Both the position numbers and the translations under genes were made by a program. From Candidatus Rokuibacteriota bacterium (lineage in GTDB: Bacteria > Methylomirabilota > Methylomirabilia > Rokubacteriales > CSP1-6), in contig QHTB01000137.1 of assembly GCA_003220615.1 (NCBI GenBank), forward strand, positions 1 to 64,000: a stretch of DNA of 64,000 bases, read 5' to 3'. Positions 34,055 through 42,966 of the stretch are shown piece by piece. Below the pieces are notes generated by a model. That model did no database searches and was not told the DNA's origin. It saw only the letters and a list, made by a program, of their open reading frames with translations. The number at the start of each line of letters is the position of its first letter. Position 1 is the stretch's first letter.

Positions 34055-35323
34055 TCAGCGAGTGCTCCAGGCGGGGATCGGCCAGACGGGCTTGGCCGTC
34101 GCCGCCTCCGCCGGGAACACGATCTTCAACTGACGATCGAGGACCTGGGCCACCATCGCCTTGGCCAGGACGTTGTCGTGCTTCTCGTCGAACTTCACCC
34201 CGTGCACGAGCAGCACCTGCTCGGCCTTGAGATCGGTCCCCACCATCGCCTTCTGGATCGCCGACGGCTCGGCGGAGCGCGCCCGGTTGATCGCGTCGGC
34301 GATCACCTGGACGTTGGTGAAGTAGCGGACGGAGTTGTCGTTCATGTCGCGGCCGTTGCGCCGCCTGAACTCGTCGTTGATCGCCTTGAGGATCGGCTTG
34401 CTCGTCGACAGCGCGGGACTCCAGAGCTGGCGCTTGGAGCCGAAGTTGGCGTCGTCGCCCATCGCCTCGTAGAACTTCGGATCGTCGTCGAACCCGCCCT
34501 GGCTGAAGATCAAGGCGGGGGCGTAGTCGAGCTTGCGCATCGTCTTCCTGATGATGATGCCGTCCGAGGTGTACGAGGTCTGCACGAGCACGTCGATGGC
34601 CGCGGACTTCAGCTTCAAGATCTCGCTGTCCATGTTGGCCTGCTCGCGGCTGTAGGGGACGCGCAGGGCCGGCGTGATCCCACGGGCCTTGGCCATTTCC
34701 TCGATGGCGTTGGCGAAGTTCACGCCGGCCGCGGTGTCCTCGTGGAGCTGGCCGAGCTTGTTCCACTTCTTGCCGTCCCGGGCGACCCAGTCGAGGTACT
34801 GGAAGAGCACCTCGCCGCCCTGATGCGCGTTCACGCCGACGCGGAAGAGGTACTGGAAGCCACGCTGGGTCAGCTCGGTGGCCGTCGACACGGTCGTGTG
34901 CGGGATGCGATAGCGCTCGATGACCGGCGCGATGGCCACGGTGACGCCGCTGTGCCAGGCGCCCATCGTGGCCGAGGGCTTCACGGTGGTGATGAGACGC
35001 TCGGCCTCGGCGCGGCCGACCTCGGGGCTCGCCTGGCTGTCGGCGAAGACGAGCTTGAGCTTGGCGCCGCCGAGCGCCGGGATACCATTCCAGCCCGCCC
35101 CGAGCAGCGCGCTGCCGGCGGCGACCTTCACCCCGCCGTTGATCATGTCGGCGGCAAATTCGGCGCCGACCTTGCAGTCCTGGCCCGTCCCCGGGGCCGG
35201 GCCGGTGAGCGGGATGATCACGCCGATCACGACCTCCTTCGGCGCCTGGGCGTCGATCGACATCACCCCCATCGCCACCACGCCGATGATCGCGAGCACC
35301 AGGCCGAGCACGCGTCCTCTCAT
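34055..35323 (-). CDS. ABC transporter branched-chain-type substrate-binding protein
   Basis: 422 residues from ATG 35323. A signal peptide (residues 1-26, ending IDAQA) precedes a type I periplasmic binding fold: VVIGVIIPLTGPAPGTGQDC near the N-terminus, KLKLVFADSQASPEVGRAEA, and FRVGVNAHQGGEVL. LivK-type proteins bind branched-chain amino acids, amides, urea or aromatic acids. Ligand uncertain. It is the last gene of the liv operon by direction of transcription, its ATG overlapping the permease stop. Confidence 0.93.
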   Translation of the reverse strand: MRGRVLGLVLAIIGVVAMGVMSIDAQAPKEVVIGVIIPLTGPAPGTGQDCKVGAEFAADMINGGVKVAAGSALLGAGWNGIPALGGAKLKLVFADSQASPEVGRAEAERLITTVKPSATMGAWHSGVTVAIAPVIERYRIPHTTVSTATELTQRGFQYLFRVGVNAHQGGEVLFQYLDWVARDGKKWNKLGQLHEDTAAGVNFANAIEEMAKARGITPALRVPYSREQANMDSEILKLKSAAIDVLVQTSYTSDGIIIRKTMRKLDYAPALIFSQGGFDDDPKFYEAMGDDANFGSKRQLWSPALSTSKPILKAINDEFRRRNGRDMNDNSVRYFTNVQVIADAINRARSAEPSAIQKAMVGTDLKAEQVLLVHGVKFDEKHDNVLAKAMVAQVLDRQLKIVFPAEAATAKPVWPIPAWSTR

Positions 35324-36192
35324 TGCCGCCTCCCTCCAAACAGACCTCTGGGCCGCATGAATAGCACAGCCAGGAACACCAGGTAGACCAGCGCGAGCTT
35401 CACCTTGGGCATGGTGAGCGTGCCTCCCGTCACGTTGACGACGCCGATCACCAGGCCGCCCGCGAACGCGCCGTAGACGTTGCCGAAGCCGCCAAGGGCG
35501 ACGGCGGCGAATCCGGGCAGCAGGAAGACGTCGCCCACGAGCGGGTTCACGTACATGAAGGAGGAGACGAGGCTCCCCGCCACGCCGGCGGCCGCCGCGC
35601 TGATCCCCCACGCGATCGCGTAAAGGCGGTCGGGCTCGATGCCGAGCGCCAGCGCCGCTTCGCGGTCCTGGGCGACCGCGCGCAGCGCTTTTCCCGTCTT
35701 CGTCCAGGTGAGGAACCAGAACAGCGCGGTGGTGGCCAGCACGCTGCCGACGAAGGCCACGAGCTCGCCGGTGCTCACGCGGAGCTCGCCCAGCTTCACG
35801 ACGCCGTTGGACACCAGGCTCTGCGCCTGGCGATCGTCGGGACGGAAGAGGAGCCAGGCCGCGTAGCGCAAGAGGACGAACAGCCCGAAGGTCGACAGGA
35901 GCTGGGCGAAGATCGGGCCTCGCATCACGCGCGCGATCACCAGACGGTAGGTCAGCACACCGGCCGCGAAGAGCACGAGCGCGTTGACGGGCACGCTCAC
36001 CAGCGGGTCGAGGCCGGCGCCCGCGTAGAGGAAGAAGGTCAGGTACATCGCCCACATCAGATACTCACCGTAGGCGAAGTTGATGACGTCCATGACGCCC
36101 CAGATCAGGCTGATGCCGACCGCGACGAGCGCGATGACGCCGCCGAACATCAACCCGCTCACCACCGACTGCAGCACGATCTCCGCGGTCAT
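35320..36192 (-). CDS. livH: branched-chain amino acid ABC permease LivH-type
   Basis: 290 residues, eight or so hydrophobic segments. Conserved LivH motifs: GVIALVAVGISLIWGVMDVI, NFAYGEYLMWAMY, and ALRAVAQDREAALALGIEPD (the EAA-like coupling loop contacting the ATPases). GFGNVYGAFAGGLVIGV is near the C-terminus. It forms the membrane channel with LivM. ATGA overlaps with neighbours on both sides. Confidence 0.93.
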   Translation of the reverse strand: MTAEIVLQSVVSGLMFGGVIALVAVGISLIWGVMDVINFAYGEYLMWAMYLTFFLYAGAGLDPLVSVPVNALVLFAAGVLTYRLVIARVMRGPIFAQLLSTFGLFVLLRYAAWLLFRPDDRQAQSLVSNGVVKLGELRVSTGELVAFVGSVLATTALFWFLTWTKTGKALRAVAQDREAALALGIEPDRLYAIAWGISAAAAGVAGSLVSSFMYVNPLVGDVFLLPGFAAVALGGFGNVYGAFAGGLVIGVVNVTGGTLTMPKVKLALVYLVFLAVLFMRPRGLFGGRRQ

Positions 36193-36917
36193 CGCCCGGC
36201 CGTGCCCGAGCCGAGGTAGGCGCGGCGCACCGCCTCGCTCCTCAGCAGCTCTTCGCCACGGCCTTCGACGCGCGTCTGGCCCTGCTCGAGCACGTACGCG
36301 CGATCACTCACTTCCAGAGCGCGGCGCGCGTTCTGCTCGACCATCACCACCGTGGTCCCGGTGGCGCGGACCTCCAGGATCTTGTCGAAGATCAGGTCCA
36401 TCACCAGAGGGGCCAGGCCCATGGTGGGCTCGTCGAGGAGCAGGAGCCGGGGCCGGAGCAGGAGCCCGCGCCCGATCTCGAGCATGCGTCGCTCGCCACC
36501 GCTCAGGCCTTCGGCACGCTGGCGCCGTCGTTCGGCGAGCCGAGGAAACAGCGCGAGCACACGCTCGATGTCGGTGCGCACTTCGTCCGTCGTCTCCCGG
36601 ACGTACGCTCCCAGCTCGAGGTTTTCCTGGATCGTCATCTTGGGGAAGAGACTCGATCGCTGCATGACGTAGGCGATGCCCTTGCGCAGAAGCGCCGGCG
36701 GGCGCAGGCCGCCGATCGCTTCACCGTGGAGCGTGATCGATCCCTGACGCGGCGCCAGGAAGCCGGCGATGGTCTTGAGCAGCGTCGACTTCCCCGCCCC
36801 GTTCGGGCCGAGCACCGCCACCAGCTCGCCCGACGCGACGCGGAGCGAGATCCCGCGCAGCACGTCGAACCGTCCGTAGCTCGCGTGCACGTCGTCGACC
36901 ACGAGGACCGACGTCAC
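36189..36917 (-). CDS. livF: branched-chain amino acid ABC ATPase LivF-type
   Basis: 242 residues. Walker A is GPNGAGKSTLL, the signature motif is LSGGERRMLEIGRGL, Walker B is LLLLDEPTMGLAP, and the switch histidine follows in EQNARRAL (Gln-Asn rather than His, as in many LivF). Energises uptake with LivG. Overlaps both neighbouring genes by 4 nt. Confidence 0.94.
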   Translation of the reverse strand: MTSVLVVDDVHASYGRFDVLRGISLRVASGELVAVLGPNGAGKSTLLKTIAGFLAPRQGSITLHGEAIGGLRPPALLRKGIAYVMQRSSLFPKMTIQENLELGAYVRETTDEVRTDIERVLALFPRLAERRRQRAEGLSGGERRMLEIGRGLLLRPRLLLLDEPTMGLAPLVMDLIFDKILEVRATGTTVVMVEQNARRALEVSDRAYVLEQGQTRVEGRGEELLRSEAVRRAYLGSGTAGR

Positions 36918-37672
36918 CGGCGTCCCGTCGCGCGTGGCGGACCGAAGTACGACTCGAGCACGGCCGGGTCATTGCGGAGCGTCTCCGGCGTGCCTTCGGC
37001 GATGATCCGGCCCATGGCCAGCGCGTACATGCGGCTCGACAGGCCCATCACCGCTTCCATGTTGTGCTCGATGAGCACGATGGTGGTGCCGCGCTCGTTG
37101 ATCTCGCGGAGCCGCGCGAGCAGCCGCTCGATCAGCACGGGGTTCACGCCCGCCGTGGGCTCGTCGAGCAGGAGCAGGTCGGGCTCGCCCATCAGGACCG
37201 TGGCCAGCTCGAGCAGCCGCTGCTGTCCGTACGAAAGCTCGCTCGCGGGCGTTGCGGCATGATCGGCGAGGCCCATGAACTGGAGCAGCGCGCGAGCGCG
37301 CGCCTTGACCGCCGACGCGCTCGCGCTCGCGAACGCGGCCACCACGCTCTCGGCACGATGCGATTGCCCGGCGAGCACGTTGTCGAAGGCCGAGAGCTGG
37401 GGAAAGACGCGGACGAGCTGGAACGTGCGTCCCACGCCGCGCGCGCAGACGCCGTCCGGTCTCACGCCGACGAGGCTCTGGCCGCGCAGCCGGATGTCAC
37501 CCGCGTCCGGCGCGAGCGCGCCCGCGATACAGTGGAAGAGCGTGGTCTTGCCCGAACCGTTCGGCCCGATCAGCCCGACGATCTCCCCCGCCTCGACGGT
37601 GATGTCAACGCCGGCCAGCGCCGTGAGCCCGCCGAAGTGCTTGGCGACGCCGCTGACCTCGAGGAGGCTCAC
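36914..37672 (-). CDS. livG: branched-chain amino acid ABC ATPase LivG-type
   Basis: 252 residues from GTG 37672, which overlaps the livM stop (GTGA). Walker A is GPNGSGKTTLFH, the signature is LSYGQQRLLELATVL, Walker B is LLLLDEPTAGVNP and the switch region is IEHNMEAVM. The helical insert between residues 85 and 130 is short of the usual LivG arrangement but within range. Works as heterodimer with LivF. Confidence 0.93.
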   Translation of the reverse strand: MSLLEVSGVAKHFGGLTALAGVDITVEAGEIVGLIGPNGSGKTTLFHCIAGALAPDAGDIRLRGQSLVGVRPDGVCARGVGRTFQLVRVFPQLSAFDNVLAGQSHRAESVVAAFASASASAVKARARALLQFMGLADHAATPASELSYGQQRLLELATVLMGEPDLLLLDEPTAGVNPVLIERLLARLREINERGTTIVLIEHNMEAVMGLSSRMYALAMGRIIAEGTPETLRNDPAVLESYFGPPRATGRR

Positions 37673-38619
37673 GCCGGTTGCGGCACGAGCCGGGCTCGAC
37701 GCCGGCGCCGCCAGAGCGCGACCACGCCGCCCGGCATCCAGAGCGTGAGCGACACGATGATCGCGCCGTACACCACCTGGTCGATGCCGATTCCGCGGCC
37801 ACCCCAGACGACGCGCACCGTTTCGGAGAGCGGGATCAGCACGAACGCGCCGATGATCGGCCCCGCCACCGTGCCGAGCCCGCCGAAGACGGGCACGAGC
37901 ACCATACGCACCGAGAGCATGGGCGGCATCACGCTGAACGGATCGATGTACGTCGTGTACTGCGCGTAGAACGTCCCGGTCATCCCGGTGACGAACGCGC
38001 TGCCGGCCAGCGCGGCGAGCTTGTAGCGCCGCAGGTCGATGCCGAGCCGCGCCGCCGCTTCCTCGTCCTGATTGATCGCGCGCAGGTAGATGCCGAGGCG
38101 CGAGCGCTCGACCTGGACGATCACGAGCGTCATCGCGATGGCCATGACGAGGATGATCACCAGATACGGTTCTTTGCCCGCCCACAGCATGTCGCGCGTG
38201 CTCGGGATGCGCTGCACGGGCAGCACGAGCCCGTTGGCCCCACCCGTCCAGTCGAAGGCCAGGAAGAGCACGCGCACCGTCTCGCCGATCGCCAGCGTGG
38301 CCATGGCGAAGTAATGGGTGCGCAGCTTGAAGCATGGAAAGGCGATGGCGCACGCCACGACGGCCGCCACGAACCCGCCCGCGATCATGCCGAGCCAGGG
38401 CGTGACGTTGAAGCGCAGCAGGAGCAGCGTCGAGGTGTAGGCGCCGAGGCCGAAGAACGCCGCGTGGCCGAGCGACCACTGTCCGGCGTAGCCGCCCACC
38501 AGGTTCCAGGCCTGGCCGAGGACGACGTAGACGAGACAGATCACGAGGACGTGCTCGTAGTAGATCGTGTTATCGTGCCTGCGCCGGTCCGAGAGGCGGC
38601 CGGTGGGAGAGTGAGCCAT
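37669..38619 (-). CDS. livM: branched-chain amino acid ABC permease LivM-type
   Basis: About 316 residues. Motifs: NLVGGYAGQWSLGHAAFFGLGAYT (shown in part), RTHYFAMATLAIGE, LRAINQDEEAAARLGID and FGGLGTVAGPIIGAFV. The first helix begins at IYYEHVLVICLVYVV, so ATG 38619 gives a short cytoplasmic N-terminus. That start overlaps the divergent amidohydrolase ATG at 38618-38620, leaving no intergenic space; the true start may be a few codons later. Confidence 0.9.
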   Translation of the reverse strand: MAHSPTGRLSDRRRHDNTIYYEHVLVICLVYVVLGQAWNLVGGYAGQWSLGHAAFFGLGAYTSTLLLLRFNVTPWLGMIAGGFVAAVVACAIAFPCFKLRTHYFAMATLAIGETVRVLFLAFDWTGGANGLVLPVQRIPSTRDMLWAGKEPYLVIILVMAIAMTLVIVQVERSRLGIYLRAINQDEEAAARLGIDLRRYKLAALAGSAFVTGMTGTFYAQYTTYIDPFSVMPPMLSVRMVLVPVFGGLGTVAGPIIGAFVLIPLSETVRVVWGGRGIGIDQVVYGAIIVSLTLWMPGGVVALWRRRRRARLVPQPA

Positions 38620-39739
38620 GGCCAAGAACGGTTTCAAGATGATCGACGCCGAGATGCACGTGATGGAGCCCGTGGACCTCTGGAACCGCTACATCGACCC
38701 CGAGTTCAAGGCACGCGCGCCCCGGCGGTTGAACGAGCGCCGTTGGGACATCCGCACGATGGTGGAAGGCGAGGTCATGGCGGCCATGCCCGGCGGTGAC
38801 TGGCCGGCGCTCACCGACGTCGAAGAGAAGACGTTGGGTGATCGCTACGCCGAAGAGATCGCGCGCGACTTCGATCCCGAATCGCAGGTTCGGGCCATGG
38901 ACAAGGAGGGCCTCGACCTCGCGATCCTCTTCCCCACGTCGGCCATGTACATCACGGCCTTCGAGACCATGGACGCGCGCTTCGCGGACGCCGCGTGCCG
39001 CGCCTACAACGACTGGCTGCACGACTACATCGAGGCCGCCGACCCCAAGCGTCTCTTCGGCGCCGCCGCCGTCTCGGCCCACGACGTGACGAGCGCGGTG
39101 GCGGAGACGCGACGCGCGGTGCGGCAGCTCGGGATGAAGGCGATCTTCCTCCGACCGAACATCTTCAACAATCGGCCGTGGCACGACCGGTATTATGACC
39201 CGCTCTGGTCGGTCTGTCAGGAACTGAACGTCCCCGTCGGTTTCCACGAAACGACCGGCTCCCGGATGCGCGCCGCCGGCGCCGATCGCTTCAAGCAGCT
39301 CGGCATCGTGCACATCGCCTCACACTCCGTCGAGCAGATGCTCGCCTGCATGGACATCATCATGGGCGGCGTGATGGAGCGCTTTCCGCGCCTGCGCTTC
39401 GCCTTCCTGGAGGCGCAGTGCGGCTGGCTGCCCTTCTGGCTGCATCGCATGGACGAGCACCACGAGTGGCGCGAGCCCTACGGCGAGATGACGCATCTCA
39501 CGATGCCGCCGTCGGAATACTTCCGTCGCCAGGGCTACTGCGCGGTGGAGTGCGACGAGGAGTTCGTGAAGCACGTCGTCGAGGCCTTTGGCGACGACAA
39601 CCTCGTCACCACCACCGATTACCCGCACGGCGACTCCAAGTATCCGAAGGCCATGGATCGCTTCCTCACGCTGCCGCTGAGCGACAAGAGCAAGAAGAAG
39701 ATCCTGTGGGACAACGTGCTCAAGCTGTACGCGTTGTGA
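38618..39739 (+). CDS. ACMSD-type amidohydrolase, paralogue of 15496
   Basis: 373 residues. It opens MAKNGFKMIDAEMHVMEPVD and shares NRYIDPEF, HSVEQM, TDYPHGDSKYPKAM and KKILWDNVLKLYAL with the 15496 gene. Metal ligands are the D-A-E-M-H segment, the His in IASHSVEQ and the Asp of TTDYPHGD. Likely a decarboxylase or hydrolase in aromatic or cyclic-acid catabolism, fed by the divergently encoded liv-type transporter. A 10-bp hairpin overlaps its stop before the next gene. Confidence 0.88.
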   Translation: MAKNGFKMIDAEMHVMEPVDLWNRYIDPEFKARAPRRLNERRWDIRTMVEGEVMAAMPGGDWPALTDVEEKTLGDRYAEEIARDFDPESQVRAMDKEGLDLAILFPTSAMYITAFETMDARFADAACRAYNDWLHDYIEAADPKRLFGAAAVSAHDVTSAVAETRRAVRQLGMKAIFLRPNIFNNRPWHDRYYDPLWSVCQELNVPVGFHETTGSRMRAAGADRFKQLGIVHIASHSVEQMLACMDIIMGGVMERFPRLRFAFLEAQCGWLPFWLHRMDEHHEWREPYGEMTHLTMPPSEYFRRQGYCAVECDEEFVKHVVEAFGDDNLVTTTDYPHGDSKYPKAMDRFLTLPLSDKSKKKILWDNVLKLYAL

Positions 39740-39757
39740 CGGCAAACGCCGTCACAA
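39734..39757 (+). repeat. intercistronic hairpin
   Basis: TTGTGACGGC (39734-39743), loop AAAC and GCCGTCACAA (39748-39757) form a perfect 10-bp stem that includes the amidohydrolase stop codon. No T-run follows, so it is more likely a processing or attenuation element than a full terminator. Confidence 0.6.
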
Positions 39758-39766
39758 GGTAACGCG

Positions 39767-40672
39767 ATGAAAGTCGGGTTCATCGGCGTCGGCAGCATCG
39801 GGAACCCGATGGCCGGCCAGCTCCTCCGCGCCGGTCACGAGCTGCTCGTGCACGACATCCGGCGCGAGGCCGCCGCGTCGCTCCTCGCCCGCGGCGCCGC
39901 CTGGCTCGACTCGCCGGCCGCGGTGGCCGCCGCGTCCGAGATCGTCGCCACCTGCCTGCCCGGGCCGAAGGAGATGGAGCTGGTCGTGCTCGGCCCCAAG
40001 GGCATCCTGGAGGGCGTGCGCAAGGGCTCGCTCTACGTCGATCACACGACGAACTCGCCCCTGCTCGTGCGCCGCGTGCACGACCTGCTGGCCGCGCGCG
40101 GCGTGGACATGCTGGACGCGCCGGTGAGCGGCGGCACCGAGGGCGCCCAGACGCGCGACCTGCTCGTCATGGTCGGCGGCGAGGGCCGCGTGTTCGAGCG
40201 GGCCCGGCCGGTGCTCGACGCGCTGGCGGCGCGCGTCATCCACGTGGGCGCCATCGGCTGCGGCTCCGTCTGCAAGATCATGCACAACTGCGCGAGCTTC
40301 ACTCTCGATCTCACGATGGCCGAGTGCTGGACCGTGGGGGTCAAGGCCGGCGTGGCCCCGGAGACCATCGTGGACGTCTTCAAGAACGCCGCGCTCGGCA
40401 ACATGATGAGCCTCAAGGTGCGGCTGCCCGCGACGTACCTGCGCGGCAACTTCGATCCCCGCTTCGCCTTGAAGCTCGCCCGCAAGGATCTCGGCCTCGC
40501 GCTCGAGCTGGCCCGCGCCTACGACACGCCGATGCGCCTGGGCGCGCTGTGCGAGCAGGAGCTGGTGGAGGCGATGGCCCGGGGCTGGGGCGAGCGCGAT
40601 GCGTCCATCTTCCTCACGCTCCAGGAGGAGCGCGCCAAGGTTCAGGTGCGCGTCACGCCAGAAAACCGCTGA
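39767..40672 (+). CDS. NAD(P)-dependent beta-hydroxyacid dehydrogenase
   Basis: 301 residues of the 3-hydroxyisobutyrate dehydrogenase family. The Rossmann motif is GFIGVGSIGNPMAGQLL, the substrate loop is DAPVSGGTEGAQ, and the catalytic lysine is in GCGSVCKIMHN. The C-terminal helical domain includes ALKLARKDLGLALELAR. Reduces or oxidises a 2-methyl-3-oxo or tartronate-like acid. Co-transcription with the amidohydrolase is likely because only a 28-nt hairpin-bearing gap separates them. Its 3' end overlaps the convergent hydrolase by 20 nt. Confidence 0.92.
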   Translation: MKVGFIGVGSIGNPMAGQLLRAGHELLVHDIRREAAASLLARGAAWLDSPAAVAAASEIVATCLPGPKEMELVVLGPKGILEGVRKGSLYVDHTTNSPLLVRRVHDLLAARGVDMLDAPVSGGTEGAQTRDLLVMVGGEGRVFERARPVLDALAARVIHVGAIGCGSVCKIMHNCASFTLDLTMAECWTVGVKAGVAPETIVDVFKNAALGNMMSLKVRLPATYLRGNFDPRFALKLARKDLGLALELARAYDTPMRLGALCEQELVEAMARGWGERDASIFLTLQEERAKVQVRVTPENR

Positions 40673-41483
40673 GCAGGACCGTCAGCTCGCGCGGCCGCTC
40701 CAGGAACGGGAAGTGGCTGCAGTCGGGGATCTCGACGAGCAGCGCGTCGGCGAGCCCTGCGCGCGTGCGCTCGGCGACGTCGGGCAAGAGCGACTCGCTG
40801 CGTCCGCCGCGCACGATCAGCACGGGGCTCCGGATCTTTCCGAGCACGTCCCACTGCGCGGGGAAGAGCGTCTCGCGCGAATCGCGTCGCTGGAGCTCGC
40901 GCAGCCGTTCGCCGAAACGCCAGGTGAAGCGCCCGCCCGGCGCCGGCGCGAAGTGCTCGCGGATGACGATGGCCAGGCCGGCGGCGGGGATCTTCGCGTA
41001 GAGGCTCCACTGTCTCAGCCAGTCCTCGACGGCCCGAGCCGACTCGAACTCCGCGGGCGCGGCCAGCATGCCGGCGTAGTAGCTGCTGGGCCGGTCGCCT
41101 CCGAGCTGGGCCCCGATGTCGACCAGCACCAGACGATCCACCTGCGCCTCGTGCTCCGCCACGTACGGCAGCGCGATCATGCCGCCGAGCGAGGCCCCGA
41201 CGAAGGAGAGCCGGTCGAGGCCGAGGCGACGCATGGCTTCGTGGATATCGCGGCCGTACTCGGCGAAGCGATACCGACCGGTGGGATCCGCGTCGCTCTG
41301 ACCGCGTCCGCGCAACGTCAGCGCGACGAGGTGGTAGCGGTCGGCCAGCGCCGGCGCCACCAGATCCCAGTAGTGCGCCGTGCCGTCCCAGCCGTGGACG
41401 AGCAGCACGTGCGGACGCGTACGCTCGCCCCACTCGACATAGTGGAGCCGCAGGCCTCCGACGTCGACGGCGCCCTCGTTCAC
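40653..41483 (-). CDS. alpha/beta hydrolase
   Basis: 276 residues from GTG 41483. Oxyanion segment LLVHGWDGTAHYW, nucleophile elbow VGASLGGMIAL, acidic residue in VLIVRGGRSE and catalytic His in IPDCSHFPFLE. It belongs to the haloalkane-dehalogenase/esterase-like group; substrate unknown. The start sits 6 nt after a TATAAA box, so the transcript is probably leaderless. The 3' end overlaps the dehydrogenase gene. Confidence 0.88.
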   Translation of the reverse strand: MNEGAVDVGGLRLHYVEWGERTRPHVLLVHGWDGTAHYWDLVAPALADRYHLVALTLRGRGQSDADPTGRYRFAEYGRDIHEAMRRLGLDRLSFVGASLGGMIALPYVAEHEAQVDRLVLVDIGAQLGGDRPSSYYAGMLAAPAEFESARAVEDWLRQWSLYAKIPAAGLAIVIREHFAPAPGGRFTWRFGERLRELQRRDSRETLFPAQWDVLGKIRSPVLIVRGGRSESLLPDVAERTRAGLADALLVEIPDCSHFPFLERPRELTVLLSGFLA

Positions 41484-41489
41484 GGGATA

Positions 41490-41495
41490 TTTATA
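41490..41495 (-). promoter_or_regulatory. -10 element placed for a leaderless mRNA
   Basis: TATAAA on the minus strand (41495-41490) ends 6 nt before GTG 41483, the distance expected when the start codon is the transcription start. Confidence 0.45.
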
Positions 41496-41667
41496 GCCCG
41501 TTTGGCCTAGAGCGCGTGCGGCGGGCGCGGTCGTGAGACGTATCGTTTCCCGACAGAGTCGAGTCTGCTGCCGTCTCGGCGTGGGCGGGAAGACTCTTCG
41601 CTCGTAAACGGCTGGCGAATCAGCGAACTGCCGTGTGGCACACACGTTGCTCCTTTCTCCGCCGTCC

Positions 41668-42951
41668 ATGGTTGCCGCCCCGAAGCTGTCCACACGGAAC
41701 CGTCGCGCTCACTCGATCAGACTCCCCGCGATCGGCGCACTGTCGGCGGCGGTCGCGCTTCCGACGACGGCGCTCGCTCACGAGCGGTTCGTCAAGCACG
41801 ACGTGCTGCGGCCGTTCCCCCACGACTTCTTCTTCCACGTGGACCACAACGTCGTGAGCATCGCGGTCCGCGTCTGCCTGGCCATGGTCGCGGTCCTGTT
41901 TCTCTGGTTCCGGCGGCACGCCATCGAGGCACTCATCGAAACGAAGCTTCGGGCCGGCGCGACGGGCCGGCGAGCCGACCTCATCCGCTTCGGTCTGCGC
42001 TTCGTCACCGACCAGCCGGTGGCCGCCCGCTGGTTCGAGCGGATCGGTGAGTGGGCGGTCATCCTCTTCTTGCGCTGTCCGGGCCTCGTGCTGATGTACG
42101 CGGCGGCCAATTCCTCGCTGGTGATGCCGACCTATCCGCTGACCGAGCCGACCAAGGCCCTGTTCCAGTACGCCTCCGTCGCGCTGGGCATCGCGATCAT
42201 CACGCAGCTCGCGCTTCCACTGTGCGGCGCCGCCATCTTCGCGATCTTCGGCTACATCGTCTTCGCCTACGACTGGAAGCTGGCCGTCGACGTCCTGCCC
42301 GTCTTGAGCGTCGCCATCGTCTACGTTACCTGTCCCTGGAACTCGCACGCGCGGCTGATCACGTCGCTGAGCCGTCGTCAGATTCGCCTGGTCCGCCTGG
42401 TCCTGGGCTTCAGCTTCTTCGCGCTCGGCTGGATGAAGATCTACAACCCGGACGACGTGATCGGGGTCGCGCAGAACTTTCCGACGGTCACCGAAGACGT
42501 CTTCATCAAGCTGTTCTACTGCGGCACCGATCCGCGGCTGAAGACGGGCTGCTGGCTCGTGGCCTTCGCGCTCAGCGAAGTGTTGAGCGGGTTCCTCCTG
42601 ATGGTGGGGGTGTTCAGCCGGGCGTGGTCGCTGCAGTTGGTCTACGTCTTCACGAAGTTGATGGTGGTCGACTTCGGCTGGCCGGAGATCCCGCACCTGT
42701 ATCCGATCGGCGCCTTCTTGCTACTCGCCTTTTCGAACCAGCTGTCGAACGAGCTGGATGGTGAGCCACGGGCGGCCGGCGACCGGAGATGGTGGCGGCC
42801 GCGCTGGGGACTGGCGACGGCCACCGCGCTGTCCTGGCTGCTGATCTTCCCGCTCCTCTACGCGCTAACCCTGACCCAGCGGCCGTTCCTGCGAGCGTCG
42901 ACCACCACCAGGACCAGCCGCCCCACCGAGATCAGCGGCCAGCACAACTGA
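41668..42951 (+). CDS. multi-pass membrane protein, DoxX-like
   Basis: About 427 residues from ATG 41668. A signal-like region ends in LPTTALAHERF, then seven or more hydrophobic segments. The second half has GFSFFALGWMKIYNPDD and ALSEVLSGFLLMVGVFSRA, resembling DoxX/quinol-oxidase accessory proteins. An extracellular loop with FVKHDVLRPFPHDFFFHVDH is rich in His. GTG 41635 is another start. Followed by a second DoxX-type gene on the opposite strand. Role unknown; a heme- or quinone-related membrane function is inferred. Confidence 0.7.
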   Translation: MVAAPKLSTRNRRAHSIRLPAIGALSAAVALPTTALAHERFVKHDVLRPFPHDFFFHVDHNVVSIAVRVCLAMVAVLFLWFRRHAIEALIETKLRAGATGRRADLIRFGLRFVTDQPVAARWFERIGEWAVILFLRCPGLVLMYAAANSSLVMPTYPLTEPTKALFQYASVALGIAIITQLALPLCGAAIFAIFGYIVFAYDWKLAVDVLPVLSVAIVYVTCPWNSHARLITSLSRRQIRLVRLVLGFSFFALGWMKIYNPDDVIGVAQNFPTVTEDVFIKLFYCGTDPRLKTGCWLVAFALSEVLSGFLLMVGVFSRAWSLQLVYVFTKLMVVDFGWPEIPHLYPIGAFLLLAFSNQLSNELDGEPRAAGDRRWWRPRWGLATATALSWLLIFPLLYALTLTQRPFLRASTTTRTSRPTEISGQHN

Positions 42952-42966
42952 CGCGGGCCCGCGTCC

